From Streptomyces sp. YS415 (GTDB taxonomy: Bacteria > Actinomycetota > Actinomycetes > Streptomycetales > Streptomycetaceae): DNA of 64,000 nucleotides. Positions 35,903 to 44,261 of this stretch are shown one piece after another (positions within the stretch are counted from its first letter, which is position 1; every line of letters begins with the position of its first letter). The stretch spans positions 1-64,000 of the forward strand of contig NZ_JAMJFL010000011.1 of the NCBI RefSeq assembly GCF_023544665.1. Reading direction: 5' to 3'. Under the pieces are notes generated by a model. It was not told the DNA's origin and searched no databases. It saw only the letters and a list, made by a program, of their open reading frames with translations. A program made the position numbers and the translations under genes.

Positions 35903-37870
35903 TCAGCGGATCGGGCGGTGCACGTTCTCCCGTTCGCTCGGGCCGGGGACCGCGTCGGCGATCCAGGGGCCGTCGCCCGAGGGGTCGACGATGCCCTGCT
36001 CCAGCCATGCGTAGGTGCCCGACATGACGCCCTTGACGACCTTGCGGTCGACGTCGTCGGTGTTGCTCCACAGCCGGCCGAAGAGTTCCTCGACGCGGAT
36101 GCGGGACTGCCGGCAGAAGGCGTCGGCGAGCTGGTAGGCCTCCCGGCCGTTCTCGCCGCGCGAGCGCAGGTGCTCGGCGCGTACGCAGACCGCGCTCATC
36201 GCGAACAACTCCGCGCCGATGTCGACGATCCGGGCGAGGAAGCCCTGCTTGGACTCCATCCGGCCCTGCCAGCGGGACATGGCGTAGAAGGTGGAGCGGG
36301 CGAGCTTGCGGGAGGTGCGCTCGATGTGACGAAGGTGGGCGGAGAGGTCGACTTCGCGCTTGAACTCGCTGTAGGAGTACGGGAGCTGGCCCTGGCCCGC
36401 GACCAGCTTCGGGAGCCATTTGGCGTAGAAGACGCCCGCGTTCGCGCCCGCCCTGGCCTTGTCCTGGAGGGACTTGTCGGGGTCGATGAGGTCGCCGGCG
36501 ACCGAGAGGTGGGCGTCGACGGCCTCGCGGGCGATGAGGAGATGCATGATCTCCGTCGAGCCCTCGAAGATGCGGTTGATGCGCAGATCGCGCAGGACCT
36601 GCTCGGCGGGGACCGCCCGCTCGCCGCGCGCCCGGAGCGACTCGGCCGTCTCGAAGCCGCGTCCGCCGCGGATCTGGACGAGTTCGTCGGCCATCAGCCA
36701 GCCCATCTCGGAGGCGTACAGCTTGGCCAGGGCGCCTTCGATCCGGATGTCGTTGCGGTCCTCGTCGGCCATCTGCGAGGCCAGGTCGAGCACGGCCTCC
36801 AGGGCGAAGGTGGTGGCCGCGATGAAGGAGATCTTGGCGCCCACCGCTTCGTGCTGGGCAATCGGCTTGCCCCACTGCTCGCGGGCCGCCGACCACTCCC
36901 GGGCGATCTTCAGGCACCACTTGCCGGCGGCCACGCAGGACGCGGGCAGCGACAGCCGTCCGGTGTTGAGAGTGGTCAGAGCGATCTTCAGGCCGGCGCC
37001 CTCGGGGCCGATGCGGTTGGCGGCGGGGACCCGGACCTGGTGGAAGCGGGTGACGCCGTTCTCGATGCCGCGCAGGCCCATGAAGGCGTTGCGGTGCTCG
37101 ACGGTGACGCCGGGCGAGTTGGTCTCCACGACGAAGGCCGTGATGCCGCCCCTGTGCCCCTCGGACTTCGGCACCCGCGCCATGACGACGAGCAGATCGG
37201 CGACCACCCCATTGGTGGTCCACAGCTTCACCCCGTCGAGGACGTACTCTCCCCCACTCTCGAAGTCGCTCGAGCGGGAGGGACCCCCATCGTCCGGTAC
37301 GGCGGAGGCGGCGAGCCGGGCCGGGTCGGAGCCGACGTCCGGCTCGGTGAGCAGGAACGCCGAGATGTCGGTACGGGCGCAGCGCGGCAGGAAGCGTTCC
37401 TTCTGCTCGTCCGTGCCGAACAGCTTCAGCGGCTGGGGCACGCCGATCGACTGGTGGGCCGAGAGCAGCACGCCGATCGCGGGCGAGGCGGAGCCGGCCA
37501 GGGCGAGGGCCTTGTTGTAGTACACCTGGGTGAGGCCGAGGCCGCCGTACTTGGTGTCGATCTTCATGCCGAAGGCGCCGATCTCCTTGAGGCCGCCCAC
37601 GACCTCGTCGGGGATGCGGGACTCGCGCTCGATGACGGCGCCGTCGACCTTGGTCTCGACGAAGTCGCGAAGCTTGGCGAGGAACTCCTCGCCGCGCTGG
37701 GCGGCCTCGTCGGTCGGCATGGGGTGGGGGTGGATGAGGTCGAGGCGGAAGCGGCCGAGGAACAGTTCCTTGGCGAAGCTGGGCTTGCGCCAGTCCTGCT
37801 CACGGGCCGCCTCTGCCACCTGGCGGGCCTCACGTTCGGTGACTGTGGGCTTGGTCGTTGGAGCGGACAT
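35903..37870 (-). CDS. Long acyl-CoA dehydrogenase (VLCAD/ACAD9-like)
   Basis: FAD-dependent acyl-CoA dehydrogenase of 655 residues, longer than the usual 380-400 because of a C-terminal ACAD-like helical extension, as in the very-long-chain branch. FAD/substrate motifs are FLLTEPDVGSDPA and LDGVKLWTTNG; the catalytic Glu is expected in RIFEGSTEIMHLL. Between these motifs the coding sequence carries a Streptomyces repeat in frame (37249-37290), adding about 14 residues (GGPSRSSDFESGGE) to a surface loop. The start is the ATG at 37870 with GAGGTGA upstream; an ATG 14 codons earlier has no site. It is divergent from the LacI-type regulator and probably not part of the xyloglucan locus. Direct repeats in its promoter region may be operator half-sites. 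Confidence 0.92.
   Translation of the reverse strand: MSAPTTKPTVTEREARQVAEAAREQDWRKPSFAKELFLGRFRLDLIHPHPMPTDEAAQRGEEFLAKLRDFVETKVDGAVIERESRIPDEVVGGLKEIGAFGMKIDTKYGGLGLTQVYYNKALALAGSASPAIGVLLSAHQSIGVPQPLKLFGTDEQKERFLPRCARTDISAFLLTEPDVGSDPARLAASAVPDDGGPSRSSDFESGGEYVLDGVKLWTTNGVVADLLVVMARVPKSEGHRGGITAFVVETNSPGVTVEHRNAFMGLRGIENGVTRFHQVRVPAANRIGPEGAGLKIALTTLNTGRLSLPASCVAAGKWCLKIAREWSAAREQWGKPIAQHEAVGAKISFIAATTFALEAVLDLASQMADEDRNDIRIEGALAKLYASEMGWLMADELVQIRGGRGFETAESLRARGERAVPAEQVLRDLRINRIFEGSTEIMHLLIAREAVDAHLSVAGDLIDPDKSLQDKARAGANAGVFYAKWLPKLVAGQGQLPYSYSEFKREVDLSAHLRHIERTSRKLARSTFYAMSRWQGRMESKQGFLARIVDIGAELFAMSAVCVRAEHLRSRGENGREAYQLADAFCRQSRIRVEELFGRLWSNTDDVDRKVVKGVMSGTYAWLEQGIVDPSGDGPWIADAVPGPSERENVHRPIR
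37249..37290 (-). repeat. Streptomyces 42-base repeat inside a coding sequence
   Basis: On the minus strand the element begins ATGGGGGTCCC, has the centre CCGCTCGAGCG and ends AGAGTGGGGGAG. This is close to a small repeat I know from many Streptomyces spacers. Here it keeps the frame and is translated. The inner CGCTCGAGCG is a perfect palindrome. Confidence 0.7.
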
Positions 37871-37938
37871 GACGCTCACCTCGCCGCGCATAGGGTTCGA
37901 TGCCGGGATCATCCGGACCGGGAGTTACTGACGGGTGC

Positions 37939-37961
37939 TACCCGATCGTTGGTACCCGATC
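37939..37961. promoter_or_regulatory. Direct repeat TACCCGATC in the acyl-CoA dehydrogenase promoter region
   Basis: TACCCGATC occurs at 37939-37947 and 37953-37961, 14 bases apart, about 70-90 bases upstream of the dehydrogenase start. It may be a regulator site; no known regulator is assigned. Confidence 0.3.
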
Positions 37962-38022
37962 CGGGGCGAGGTGGCCACCCTGCGTGCGGCCGTTCAGCCG
38001 AGAATCGCTCCCGGAGAAAATC

Positions 38023-38044
38023 GCTGTCGAAGCGCTTCGACAGC
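38023..38044. promoter_or_regulatory. Operator 1 of the xyloglucan locus
   Basis: A 22-base perfect palindrome whose central 18 bases are TGTCGAAGCGCTTCGACA. The CG-centred, perfectly symmetric form is typical of LacI-family operators. It lies 103 bases upstream of the regulator gene and also upstream of the divergent acyl-CoA dehydrogenase gene. Confidence 0.85.
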
Positions 38045-38073
38045 CTATGGACACCCACCCCCGGTGGAGCTAC

Positions 38074-38080
38074 TGTCGAA
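38074..38080. promoter_or_regulatory. Operator half-site TGTCGAA
   Basis: A single half-site matching one arm of the operator, between operators 1 and 2. A second lone half-site sits before operator 4 (52480-52486), so the placement is repeated, although seven bases alone are weak evidence. Confidence 0.35.
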
Positions 38081-38113
38081 CCACCCTCACCCGCCCCTAT
38101 TCACTGTGCGCAC

Positions 38114-38131
38114 TGTCGAAGCGCTTCACAA
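38114..38131. promoter_or_regulatory. Operator 2, next to the regulator start
   Basis: The core GAAGCGCTTC (38118-38127) has a full left arm (TGTC) and an imperfect right arm (ACA in place of GACA). It ends 16 bases before the LacI-type gene's ATG, a position that would block its transcription, so autoregulation is likely. Confidence 0.75.
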
Positions 38132-38146
38132 AGCTTGGAGAGCTGG

Positions 38147-39154
38147 ATGGTCACCCTCGCCGAGGTCGCCCAGCACGCCGGAGTCTCGGCGAGCACGGTG
38201 AGCTATGTCCTCAGCGGCAAGCGGTCCATCTCCGCGACCACCCGGCACCGGGTCGAGCAGAGCATCCGCGAGCTCGGCTACCACCCGAACGCGGGCGCCC
38301 GGGCGCTGGCCAGCAGCCGGTCGAACATCATCGCGCTGATGGTCCCCCTGCGCACCGACATGTATGTGCCGGTGATGATGGAGATCGCCATCGCGGTGGC
38401 CACCACCGCGCGCACGCACGGCTACGACGTCCTGCTGCTCACCGGTGAGGAGGGCCCGGACGCGGTGCGCCGGGTCACCGGCAGCGGGCTCGCCGACGCG
38501 ATGATCCTGATGGACGTCGAACTCGACGACGAGCGGCTGCCGTTGCTCCGGGACGCCGACCAGCCGTCCGTGCTGATCGGACTGCCCGCCGACACCTCCG
38601 GACTGACCTGCGTCGATCTGGACTTCCGGGCGACCGGCGCGCTCTGCGTGGAGCATCTGGCGAAGCTCGGACACCGCGACATCGCTGTCATCGGCGAGGC
38701 ACCGGCGGTCTACGAACGGCACACCGGCTTCGCCGAGCGCACCCTCGACGGACTGCGTTCGCGCGCCCAGGAGTTGGGCACCCGGCTGCTGCACCGGCCG
38801 TGCGAGGGCGGCTACGACGCGATGGCCGTGACCCTCGCCCGCGTCTTCGACGAGCGCCCGGGCACCACGGGCTTCGTCGTGCAGAACGAGTCGGCGGTGG
38901 AACCGCTGCTCGCCCTGCTGCGCCAGCAGGGCCGGGCCGTGCCGGAGGACGTGTCGGTGGTCGCGATCTGCCCCGACCAGGTCGCCGTCCAGGCCTCGGT
39001 GCGGCTGACGTCGGTGTCCATTCCCGCGCAGGAGATGGGCCGGCACGCCGTGGAGCATCTGGTGGCCAAGCTGGACGGGCGGGGCGAGGACGACGTCGTG
39101 CTCCTCGCCCCCGAGCTGACGGTCCGGGCGAGCTCGGGACCGGCCGCTTCCTGA
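38147..39154 (+). CDS. LacI-family regulator of the xyloglucan locus
   Basis: A 335-residue repressor. Residues 1-50 form the LacI DNA-binding domain (TLAEVAQHAGVSASTVSYVLSG, then the hinge helix PNAGARALASSRS), followed by a periplasmic-binding-protein-type sensor domain. The ATG has GGAGA five bases upstream; a much longer open frame upstream is chance. Two palindromic operators precede the gene and two more flank the other promoters of the locus. It therefore probably controls its own gene with GH31, the seven-gene operon and the GH3 gene. The inducer is expected to be a small xyloglucan fragment, which is inference. GH31 follows after 66 bases. Confidence 0.92.
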   Translation: MVTLAEVAQHAGVSASTVSYVLSGKRSISATTRHRVEQSIRELGYHPNAGARALASSRSNIIALMVPLRTDMYVPVMMEIAIAVATTARTHGYDVLLLTGEEGPDAVRRVTGSGLADAMILMDVELDDERLPLLRDADQPSVLIGLPADTSGLTCVDLDFRATGALCVEHLAKLGHRDIAVIGEAPAVYERHTGFAERTLDGLRSRAQELGTRLLHRPCEGGYDAMAVTLARVFDERPGTTGFVVQNESAVEPLLALLRQQGRAVPEDVSVVAICPDQVAVQASVRLTSVSIPAQEMGRHAVEHLVAKLDGRGEDDVVLLAPELTVRASSGPAAS

Positions 39155-39220
39155 CCCGTACGTCCCCCTGCGGCCCCTGCGGGGGCGGCTTCCCCCTGTC
39201 ATCGTCCAGGAGTACGCCTC

Positions 39221-41263
39221 GTGAATCAGCCTGCCGAAAGCCAAGCGAAGGTCAGCCTGGCGCAGTCCTCCCCCACCGTCGGCACGTTCCGTGAGCGGGA
39301 CGGCTCGCTGGAGTGGAGCGGCCGTCAGGAGACCGTACGGGTCGAGCCGTGGGGTCCGGACGCGGTGCGGGTGCGGGCCCGGCTGGGCGGGCCGGTCCTG
39401 GCCGGTCTGCCGGGCGCGCTGCTGGACGAGCCTCCCGCGACCCCGTCGACGGTGAAGATCGAGGACGGGCTCGGGCGGCTGACGGTCGGGGCGCTCACCG
39501 TCGAGGTCGACGCCGAGGGCCTGGTCCGCTTCCTGCGCACCGGCGACGGCGCCGAACTGCTCGCCGAGGAGCGTGCCCACTTCTGGTGGCCGGGTCCGCG
39601 GCTGTACACGGCCGTCGGCAACGGCCACCACCGCCTGGAACAGCGCTTCGCCGCCTACGACGACGAGAAGCTCTACGGCCTCGGCCAGCACCAGCACGGC
39701 CGGCTCGACCAGAAGGGCCTGGTGCTGGACCTGGTGCAGCGCAATGCCGAGGTCGGCATCCCGGTGCTCACCTCCAACCGCGGCTACACCCTGCTGTGGA
39801 ACAACCCGGCGATCGGCCGGGTGGAGCTCGCCCACAACGGCACCCGCTGGGTCGCGGACTCGGCCCGGCAGATCGACTACTGGATCACCGCGGGCGACCC
39901 GGCCGACGCCCAGCGCCGCTACAGCGCGGTGACCGGCCGGACGCCGATGCTGCCCGAGTGGGCGGCCGGGTTCTGGCAGTGCAAGCTGCGCTACCGCACC
40001 CAGGACGAACTCCTCGCCGTGGCACGGGAGTACAAGCGGCGGGGCCTGCCGCTGGACGTGATCGTCTGCGACTTCTTCCACTGGACGCACCTCGGCGAGT
40101 GGAAGTTCGACCCCGCCGAGTGGCCGGACCCCGCGGCGATGGTCCGCGAACTGGAGGAGCTGGGCGTCAAGCTGGTGGTGAGCGTCTGGCCGTCGGTGTC
40201 CCCGCTGTCGGAGAACCACCCGGTGATGGAGCAGCGCGGCTGGTTCATCGGCACCCAGTACGGCCCGATGGCGCACGCCGACTGGCCGGACAAGGAGGTC
40301 GCCTCGACCGTCCAGGTCTCCTTCTACGACGCCACCAACCCGGAGGCCCGGGAGTTCGTGTGGTCGCGGATCCGCGACAACTACCTGCGCCCGTACGGCA
40401 TCACGGCCTTCTGGCTGGACGCCTGCGAGCCGGAGCTGAAGCCGGGGTTCCAGGAGAACCTGCGGTACTGGGCGGGGCCCGGCCTGGAGGTCGGCAACCT
40501 CTACCCGGCGGAGAACTCCCGCACCTTCCACGAAGGGCTCACCGCCGAGGGCGAGTCCGGGATCATCACCCTCAACCGCTCGGCGTGGGCGGGCAGTCAG
40601 CGCTACGGCGCCGCCCTGTGGTCCGGTGACATCGGCACCGACTTCCCGACCCTGCGCCGCCAGATCGCGGCCGGTCTCAACACCGCGCTGGCCGGCATCC
40701 CCTGGTGGAACACCGACATCGGCGGCTTCCACGGCGGCGACCCGCAGGACCCGGCGTACCGCGAGGTCATGGTCCGCTGGTTCCAGTTCGGCGCGCTGTC
40801 CCCGCTGATGCGGCTGCACGGCTTCCGCGACCCCGGCATGCCCCTGGGCCCGGACATGACGGGCGGCCCCAACGAGGTCTGGTCGTACGGCGAGGAGGCC
40901 GGCGCGATCCTGGAGCGGTATCTGCGGCTGCGCGAGCGGCTGAAGCCGTACGTCCTGGAGGTCATGCGGGAGGCGCACGAGGAGGGGCTGCCCGTGATGC
41001 GGCCGCTGTTCCTGGAGTTCCCCCGCGACCCGGCCGCCTGGTCGGTGGACGACGCCTATCTCTTCGGCCGGGATCTGCTGGTGGCGCCGGTGCTGACGGC
41101 GGGGGCCACCGCCCGGACGGTGCATCTTCCGGCGGGCGCCGGCTGGACGGACGCGTGGACGGGGACGACGTACGAGGGCGGCGCGGCCGTGACGGTCGAC
41201 GCGCCGCTGGACCGTATCCCGCTGTTCCTGCGGGACGGGGCGGAACTGCCGATCGCGGAATGA
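39221..41263 (+). CDS. GH31 alpha-xylosidase (probable)
   Basis: A 680-residue glycoside hydrolase family 31 enzyme without a signal peptide, so cytoplasmic. The nucleophile is D400 in FWLDACEPE and the acid/base is D470 in LWSGDIGTDF. The N-terminal beta-sandwich (LTVGALTVEVDAEG) and C-terminal beta domains are complete. The WLDAxEPE form and the genes around it favour alpha-xylosidase, removing xylose from the non-reducing end of xyloglucan oligosaccharides; an alpha-glucosidase cannot be ruled out from sequence alone. It starts with GTG behind AGGAG and lies 66 bases after the regulator, so the two are probably one transcript. A strong terminator follows. Confidence 0.88.
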   Translation: MNQPAESQAKVSLAQSSPTVGTFRERDGSLEWSGRQETVRVEPWGPDAVRVRARLGGPVLAGLPGALLDEPPATPSTVKIEDGLGRLTVGALTVEVDAEGLVRFLRTGDGAELLAEERAHFWWPGPRLYTAVGNGHHRLEQRFAAYDDEKLYGLGQHQHGRLDQKGLVLDLVQRNAEVGIPVLTSNRGYTLLWNNPAIGRVELAHNGTRWVADSARQIDYWITAGDPADAQRRYSAVTGRTPMLPEWAAGFWQCKLRYRTQDELLAVAREYKRRGLPLDVIVCDFFHWTHLGEWKFDPAEWPDPAAMVRELEELGVKLVVSVWPSVSPLSENHPVMEQRGWFIGTQYGPMAHADWPDKEVASTVQVSFYDATNPEAREFVWSRIRDNYLRPYGITAFWLDACEPELKPGFQENLRYWAGPGLEVGNLYPAENSRTFHEGLTAEGESGIITLNRSAWAGSQRYGAALWSGDIGTDFPTLRRQIAAGLNTALAGIPWWNTDIGGFHGGDPQDPAYREVMVRWFQFGALSPLMRLHGFRDPGMPLGPDMTGGPNEVWSYGEEAGAILERYLRLRERLKPYVLEVMREAHEEGLPVMRPLFLEFPRDPAAWSVDDAYLFGRDLLVAPVLTAGATARTVHLPAGAGWTDAWTGTTYEGGAAVTVDAPLDRIPLFLRDGAELPIAE

Positions 41264-41266
41264 CGC

Positions 41267-41305
41267 GTGCGGCCGGTCCCGCGATAGGTACGGGACCGGC
41301 CGCAC
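41267..41305. terminator. Bidirectional terminator between GH31 and GH12
   Basis: A perfect 15-base inverted repeat (GTGCGGCCGGTCCCG at 41267-41281 and CGGGACCGGCCGCAC at 41291-41305) ends both the regulator-GH31 transcript and the long leftward operon. Confidence 0.9.
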
Positions 41306-41315
41306 TCTCACCTGA

Positions 41316-42035
41316 TCAACTGCTGCTGACGGTCAGGTTGTTGGTGACGAAGTCCAGGCCGCCGGAGGACGAGGTGATCTCGTAGCCGAACTGGACGTCC
41401 CCGATCGTCTCGTTGCTGGACATCCAGCCCTTGGTGCTCGCGATCCAGGTGAGGATCGGCTTGATGTTCACGGTGCCGGAGTTCGAGTCCGAGGTGCGCA
41501 GGAACGAGAAGACCTGGTTGGCGCCGTTGTCGCCCTTGTAGACGTTCCAGGTGTGGCCGCCGAGCGTGACGGAGCCCTGGGAGCTGCCGAGCGGGCCGAC
41601 CGGGCCGTGGTGGTTGACCCACAGCATGATCTCGTAGTCGTAGTCGGTGTCCCAGATGTCGTACGACGTGTTGTAGGCGCCGGACGCGGGGACCGTGACG
41701 TTGTAGCTGCTGGTCAGCGAGGCGATCGAGGAGATCGTCTTGTTGACCACCTTCTTCGCGTTCGGGTACGACTTGATGCCGCCGGTGTTGGGGTGGTTGG
41801 CCCAGACGCCCCAGTTGGTACCGGAGTTGGCCCAGACGCACTGGCTGCCGGCGCCGGAGCCCCAGATGTTGTTGTAGAGCGTGTAGCCGTTCAGGTTCGT
41901 GTTGCCCCACTGGTCGCAGGAGCTCCAGACGGCGGCGTGGGCGGGTGCGGAGGCGAGGCCGACGGTGGCGCCGAGGGCGAGCGCCGGGGCGATGAGGGCC
42001 TGGGTGACACGGCGGAGCGTGCGGGTCGATGCCAT
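41316..42035 (-). CDS. Secreted GH12 endoglucanase/xyloglucanase
   Basis: A 239-residue extracellular hydrolase. A Sec-type signal peptide ends near AHA (residue 34). The mature part is a bare GH12 jelly-roll with nucleophile E135 in YEIMLWVNH and acid/base E219 in FGYEITSS; no linker or carbohydrate-binding module is present, unlike many Streptomyces cellulases. GH12 enzymes cut beta-1,4-glucan, and several prefer xyloglucan. It is the last gene of the leftward operon, 36 bases after GH95, with GGAAGGG before the ATG and the bidirectional terminator just beyond. Preference for xyloglucan is inferred from the locus. Confidence 0.92.
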   Translation of the reverse strand: MASTRTLRRVTQALIAPALALGATVGLASAPAHAAVWSSCDQWGNTNLNGYTLYNNIWGSGAGSQCVWANSGTNWGVWANHPNTGGIKSYPNAKKVVNKTISSIASLTSSYNVTVPASGAYNTSYDIWDTDYDYEIMLWVNHHGPVGPLGSSQGSVTLGGHTWNVYKGDNGANQVFSFLRTSDSNSGTVNIKPILTWIASTKGWMSSNETIGDVQFGYEITSSSGGLDFVTNNLTVSSS

Positions 42036-42071
42036 GGTGTCCCTTCCATGGGTGGGGGGAAATGCGGGGAG

Positions 42072-44261
42072 TCACCACGTCCACGGGGTGAGGACGTGGT
42101 CTTCTCCGGCGACGAGGTCGAGCGGTCTCGTGCCGGTGGAAGTCCTGAGCTCGACGCGGAGGGTGCGGGTGGGGCGGAGGACCGCGGTCGCTCCGTCCGG
42201 CGTCCAGTCGAGGTCGAGTTCCGCGCCGAAGCGGGTGCGGATTCCGTGCAGCCGGCCCGTCGGGTACGCCGGTGGCAGCGCGGGCAGCAGGACCAGCCGG
42301 TGGGGGGTCGACTGGACGAGCGCCTCGATCAGCACCGCGGGCAGGGTGTGGGCGGCGTCCGCGTTGTAGACGTCCCGCTTCGGGTAGTGCGCGCTCATCA
42401 GGGAGGCGTGGAAGAAGTCGCCGTCCAGGACCCGGCCGAGGGCGTCGGCGACGCGGTCCGCGTCGCGCAGGCGGGCGGCGACGAGGGCGTGGTGGAGATG
42501 GCCGTGCGCGGAGTCGTTCTCGGCGCCGCGCAGTGCGAGGGCGCGGTGTGCGGCGCGGGCGAGGTCCGGGGTGTCGTAGGGGTTGATCTCGTCGAGCGGC
42601 CACACGCCGTAGAGGTGGCTGAGGTGCCGGTGGTCGTAGGTGTCCGCCAGGCCGGGCCGCGCCCATTCGGCGAGGGCGCCCTCGTCGTTGACGCGGTGCG
42701 GGGGGAGCCGGTCGGCGAGTGCTCTCCAGCGCTCGGCGTGCTCGGGGTGGTACGCGGCCGCCGTGCGCAGGGCGTGCCGGGCGGCCGAGAGGTCCATGGC
42801 CGCGTTCAGGGTGCCCCAGCTCGCGTTCGCGGGCCGGTTCTCGGGTGAGTAGGACGGGACGACGACGAGGTGCCCTTCGTCGTCGGTGCGGGTGAGGAAG
42901 TCCTCGTAGAACAGGGCGACTTCGGCGAGCGCGGAGGCGGTTGCGGGGTCGCGTTCGCCGCGGGTCTCGTCGTGGTCGACGAGTGGCTTGAGCAGCCAGT
43001 CCGCGCCCGCGGTCCACAGGTGCAGGGGGTACTCGCGGCTGAAGTGGTACACGAGCCCGGACTCGCCGTCGGTGTGGGCGGGCGCGACGACGCCTCGGGC
43101 GCCGAAGACGGCGCGGGCGTTCTCCCGCCAGTGCGGCAGCTGGCCGGCGATCAGTGCGGCGTGGGCCGCTGTCACTTCGGGGAGTGCGGCGGCCACGGCG
43201 GAGGCGGTCTGCAGGTTGAGGTTGGCGTCGGTGGTGAAGGCGCCCGACCAGGCCGTGTTCCAGTCGCCGGTCCACAGCCCGGTGAGCCGGGGCGGCAGCA
43301 GACCGCTGCTGGACAGCAGGTGGTAGCGGCCGGCCGCGAAGAGCCGCTCCGGCAGGGCCGCGCCGCGGGTCCGCCGCAGCAGTTCCGAGCCGGGCAGGGC
43401 GCGCTCGGCCGGGTCGCCGCCCAGGTCGAGGGTGACGCGCTCGTAGGCGGTGCGGTGCCGGGGCAGATGGCGGGCGAGGAGGGTGTCGTACGGCTGCCCG
43501 GTGGCGGGGAGCAGCGCGCGCAGGGCGCGGCCCTCCTCGATCACGTCGAGCTCGCCGGTGTGCCGTCGTACCCGGGTGAGCAGCAGGACCGAGGCGGCGC
43601 CCTCGACGCGCACGCCGGGGGGTGCGAGTGCGCAGGTGCCGCGGGTGACCGCGACGAGGGTGACGCCGGTGTACGCGCGGTCGCTGTCCGGGTAGCGGGC
43701 GCGCAGGCTGAGCAGGGCGCCCTCGGGGGTGAGCAGCGCGCCCTGGCCGACGCCCAGGCCGTCCGGGGCGCCGGGCAGGCGGTGGTCCAGGGCGATGTCG
43801 AGGCGGGGGCCCGCGGTGGTGACGTGCTGGACGATCACGTCGTCCGCGCGGGAGACGAAGACACGGCTGGACCAGTCGGCGCGCTCGGCGGCCGTCTCGC
43901 CGGTGGTGAAGTCGACGGAGCGCCGGTAGCCGTGGGCGTTCTCGGGCGGTCTGCGCAGCCGGACCTGGAAGGCCGGGTGGAAGGGCTGCACCCACTGGAG
44001 GGGTCGGCCGTCGGTGAAGCTCTCGGCGGCCGTGGTGTCCCCCGCCAGCAACCTGTCCTGCAGCGCCTGGAGTTGGGCCGCCAGCTCGGGGGGCCGGGCC
44101 TGCTCGCCGCCGTTGGGGCGGACCAGGGTGTGGTGGGTGACGATGACACGGTCGTCGTCCGGGTCGCCGAACACGAGGGCGCCGTGGTGGCCGTTGCCGC
44201 TGAGGAAGGCGTCCTCCCAGCGGGCGGCCGGGGCGGGCTCCCAGGTGCCGTGCACGGTCAT
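42072..44261 (-). CDS. GH95-like alpha-L-fucosidase or alpha-L-galactosidase
   Basis: A 729-residue intracellular enzyme (no signal peptide) related to GH95: an N-terminal beta domain (FLSGNGHHGALVFGDP), then an (alpha/alpha)6 barrel starting RYHLLSSSGLLPPRLTGLW, and a C-terminal beta domain (LVLLPALPPAYPTGRLHGIR). The stretch FTTDANLNLQ aligns with TxNINxEMN of characterised members. The first catalytic-water Asn is therefore Asp here (D345), while the second Asn is kept (N347). Fucosylated or L-galactosylated xyloglucan side chains fit the locus. Its ATG overlaps the GH42 stop (ATGA), so the two are coupled. The exact sugar is uncertain. Confidence 0.82.
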   Translation of the reverse strand: MTVHGTWEPAPAARWEDAFLSGNGHHGALVFGDPDDDRVIVTHHTLVRPNGGEQARPPELAAQLQALQDRLLAGDTTAAESFTDGRPLQWVQPFHPAFQVRLRRPPENAHGYRRSVDFTTGETAAERADWSSRVFVSRADDVIVQHVTTAGPRLDIALDHRLPGAPDGLGVGQGALLTPEGALLSLRARYPDSDRAYTGVTLVAVTRGTCALAPPGVRVEGAASVLLLTRVRRHTGELDVIEEGRALRALLPATGQPYDTLLARHLPRHRTAYERVTLDLGGDPAERALPGSELLRRTRGAALPERLFAAGRYHLLSSSGLLPPRLTGLWTGDWNTAWSGAFTTDANLNLQTASAVAAALPEVTAAHAALIAGQLPHWRENARAVFGARGVVAPAHTDGESGLVYHFSREYPLHLWTAGADWLLKPLVDHDETRGERDPATASALAEVALFYEDFLTRTDDEGHLVVVPSYSPENRPANASWGTLNAAMDLSAARHALRTAAAYHPEHAERWRALADRLPPHRVNDEGALAEWARPGLADTYDHRHLSHLYGVWPLDEINPYDTPDLARAAHRALALRGAENDSAHGHLHHALVAARLRDADRVADALGRVLDGDFFHASLMSAHYPKRDVYNADAAHTLPAVLIEALVQSTPHRLVLLPALPPAYPTGRLHGIRTRFGAELDLDWTPDGATAVLRPTRTLRVELRTSTGTRPLDLVAGEDHVLTPWTW

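Noticed and set aside
35918..38146. N-terminal extension of the LacI-type regulator across the divergent dehydrogenase gene
   Set aside because: The open frame is antisense to a clear acyl-CoA dehydrogenase; the regulator begins at the ATG with GGAGA and the HTH directly after it.
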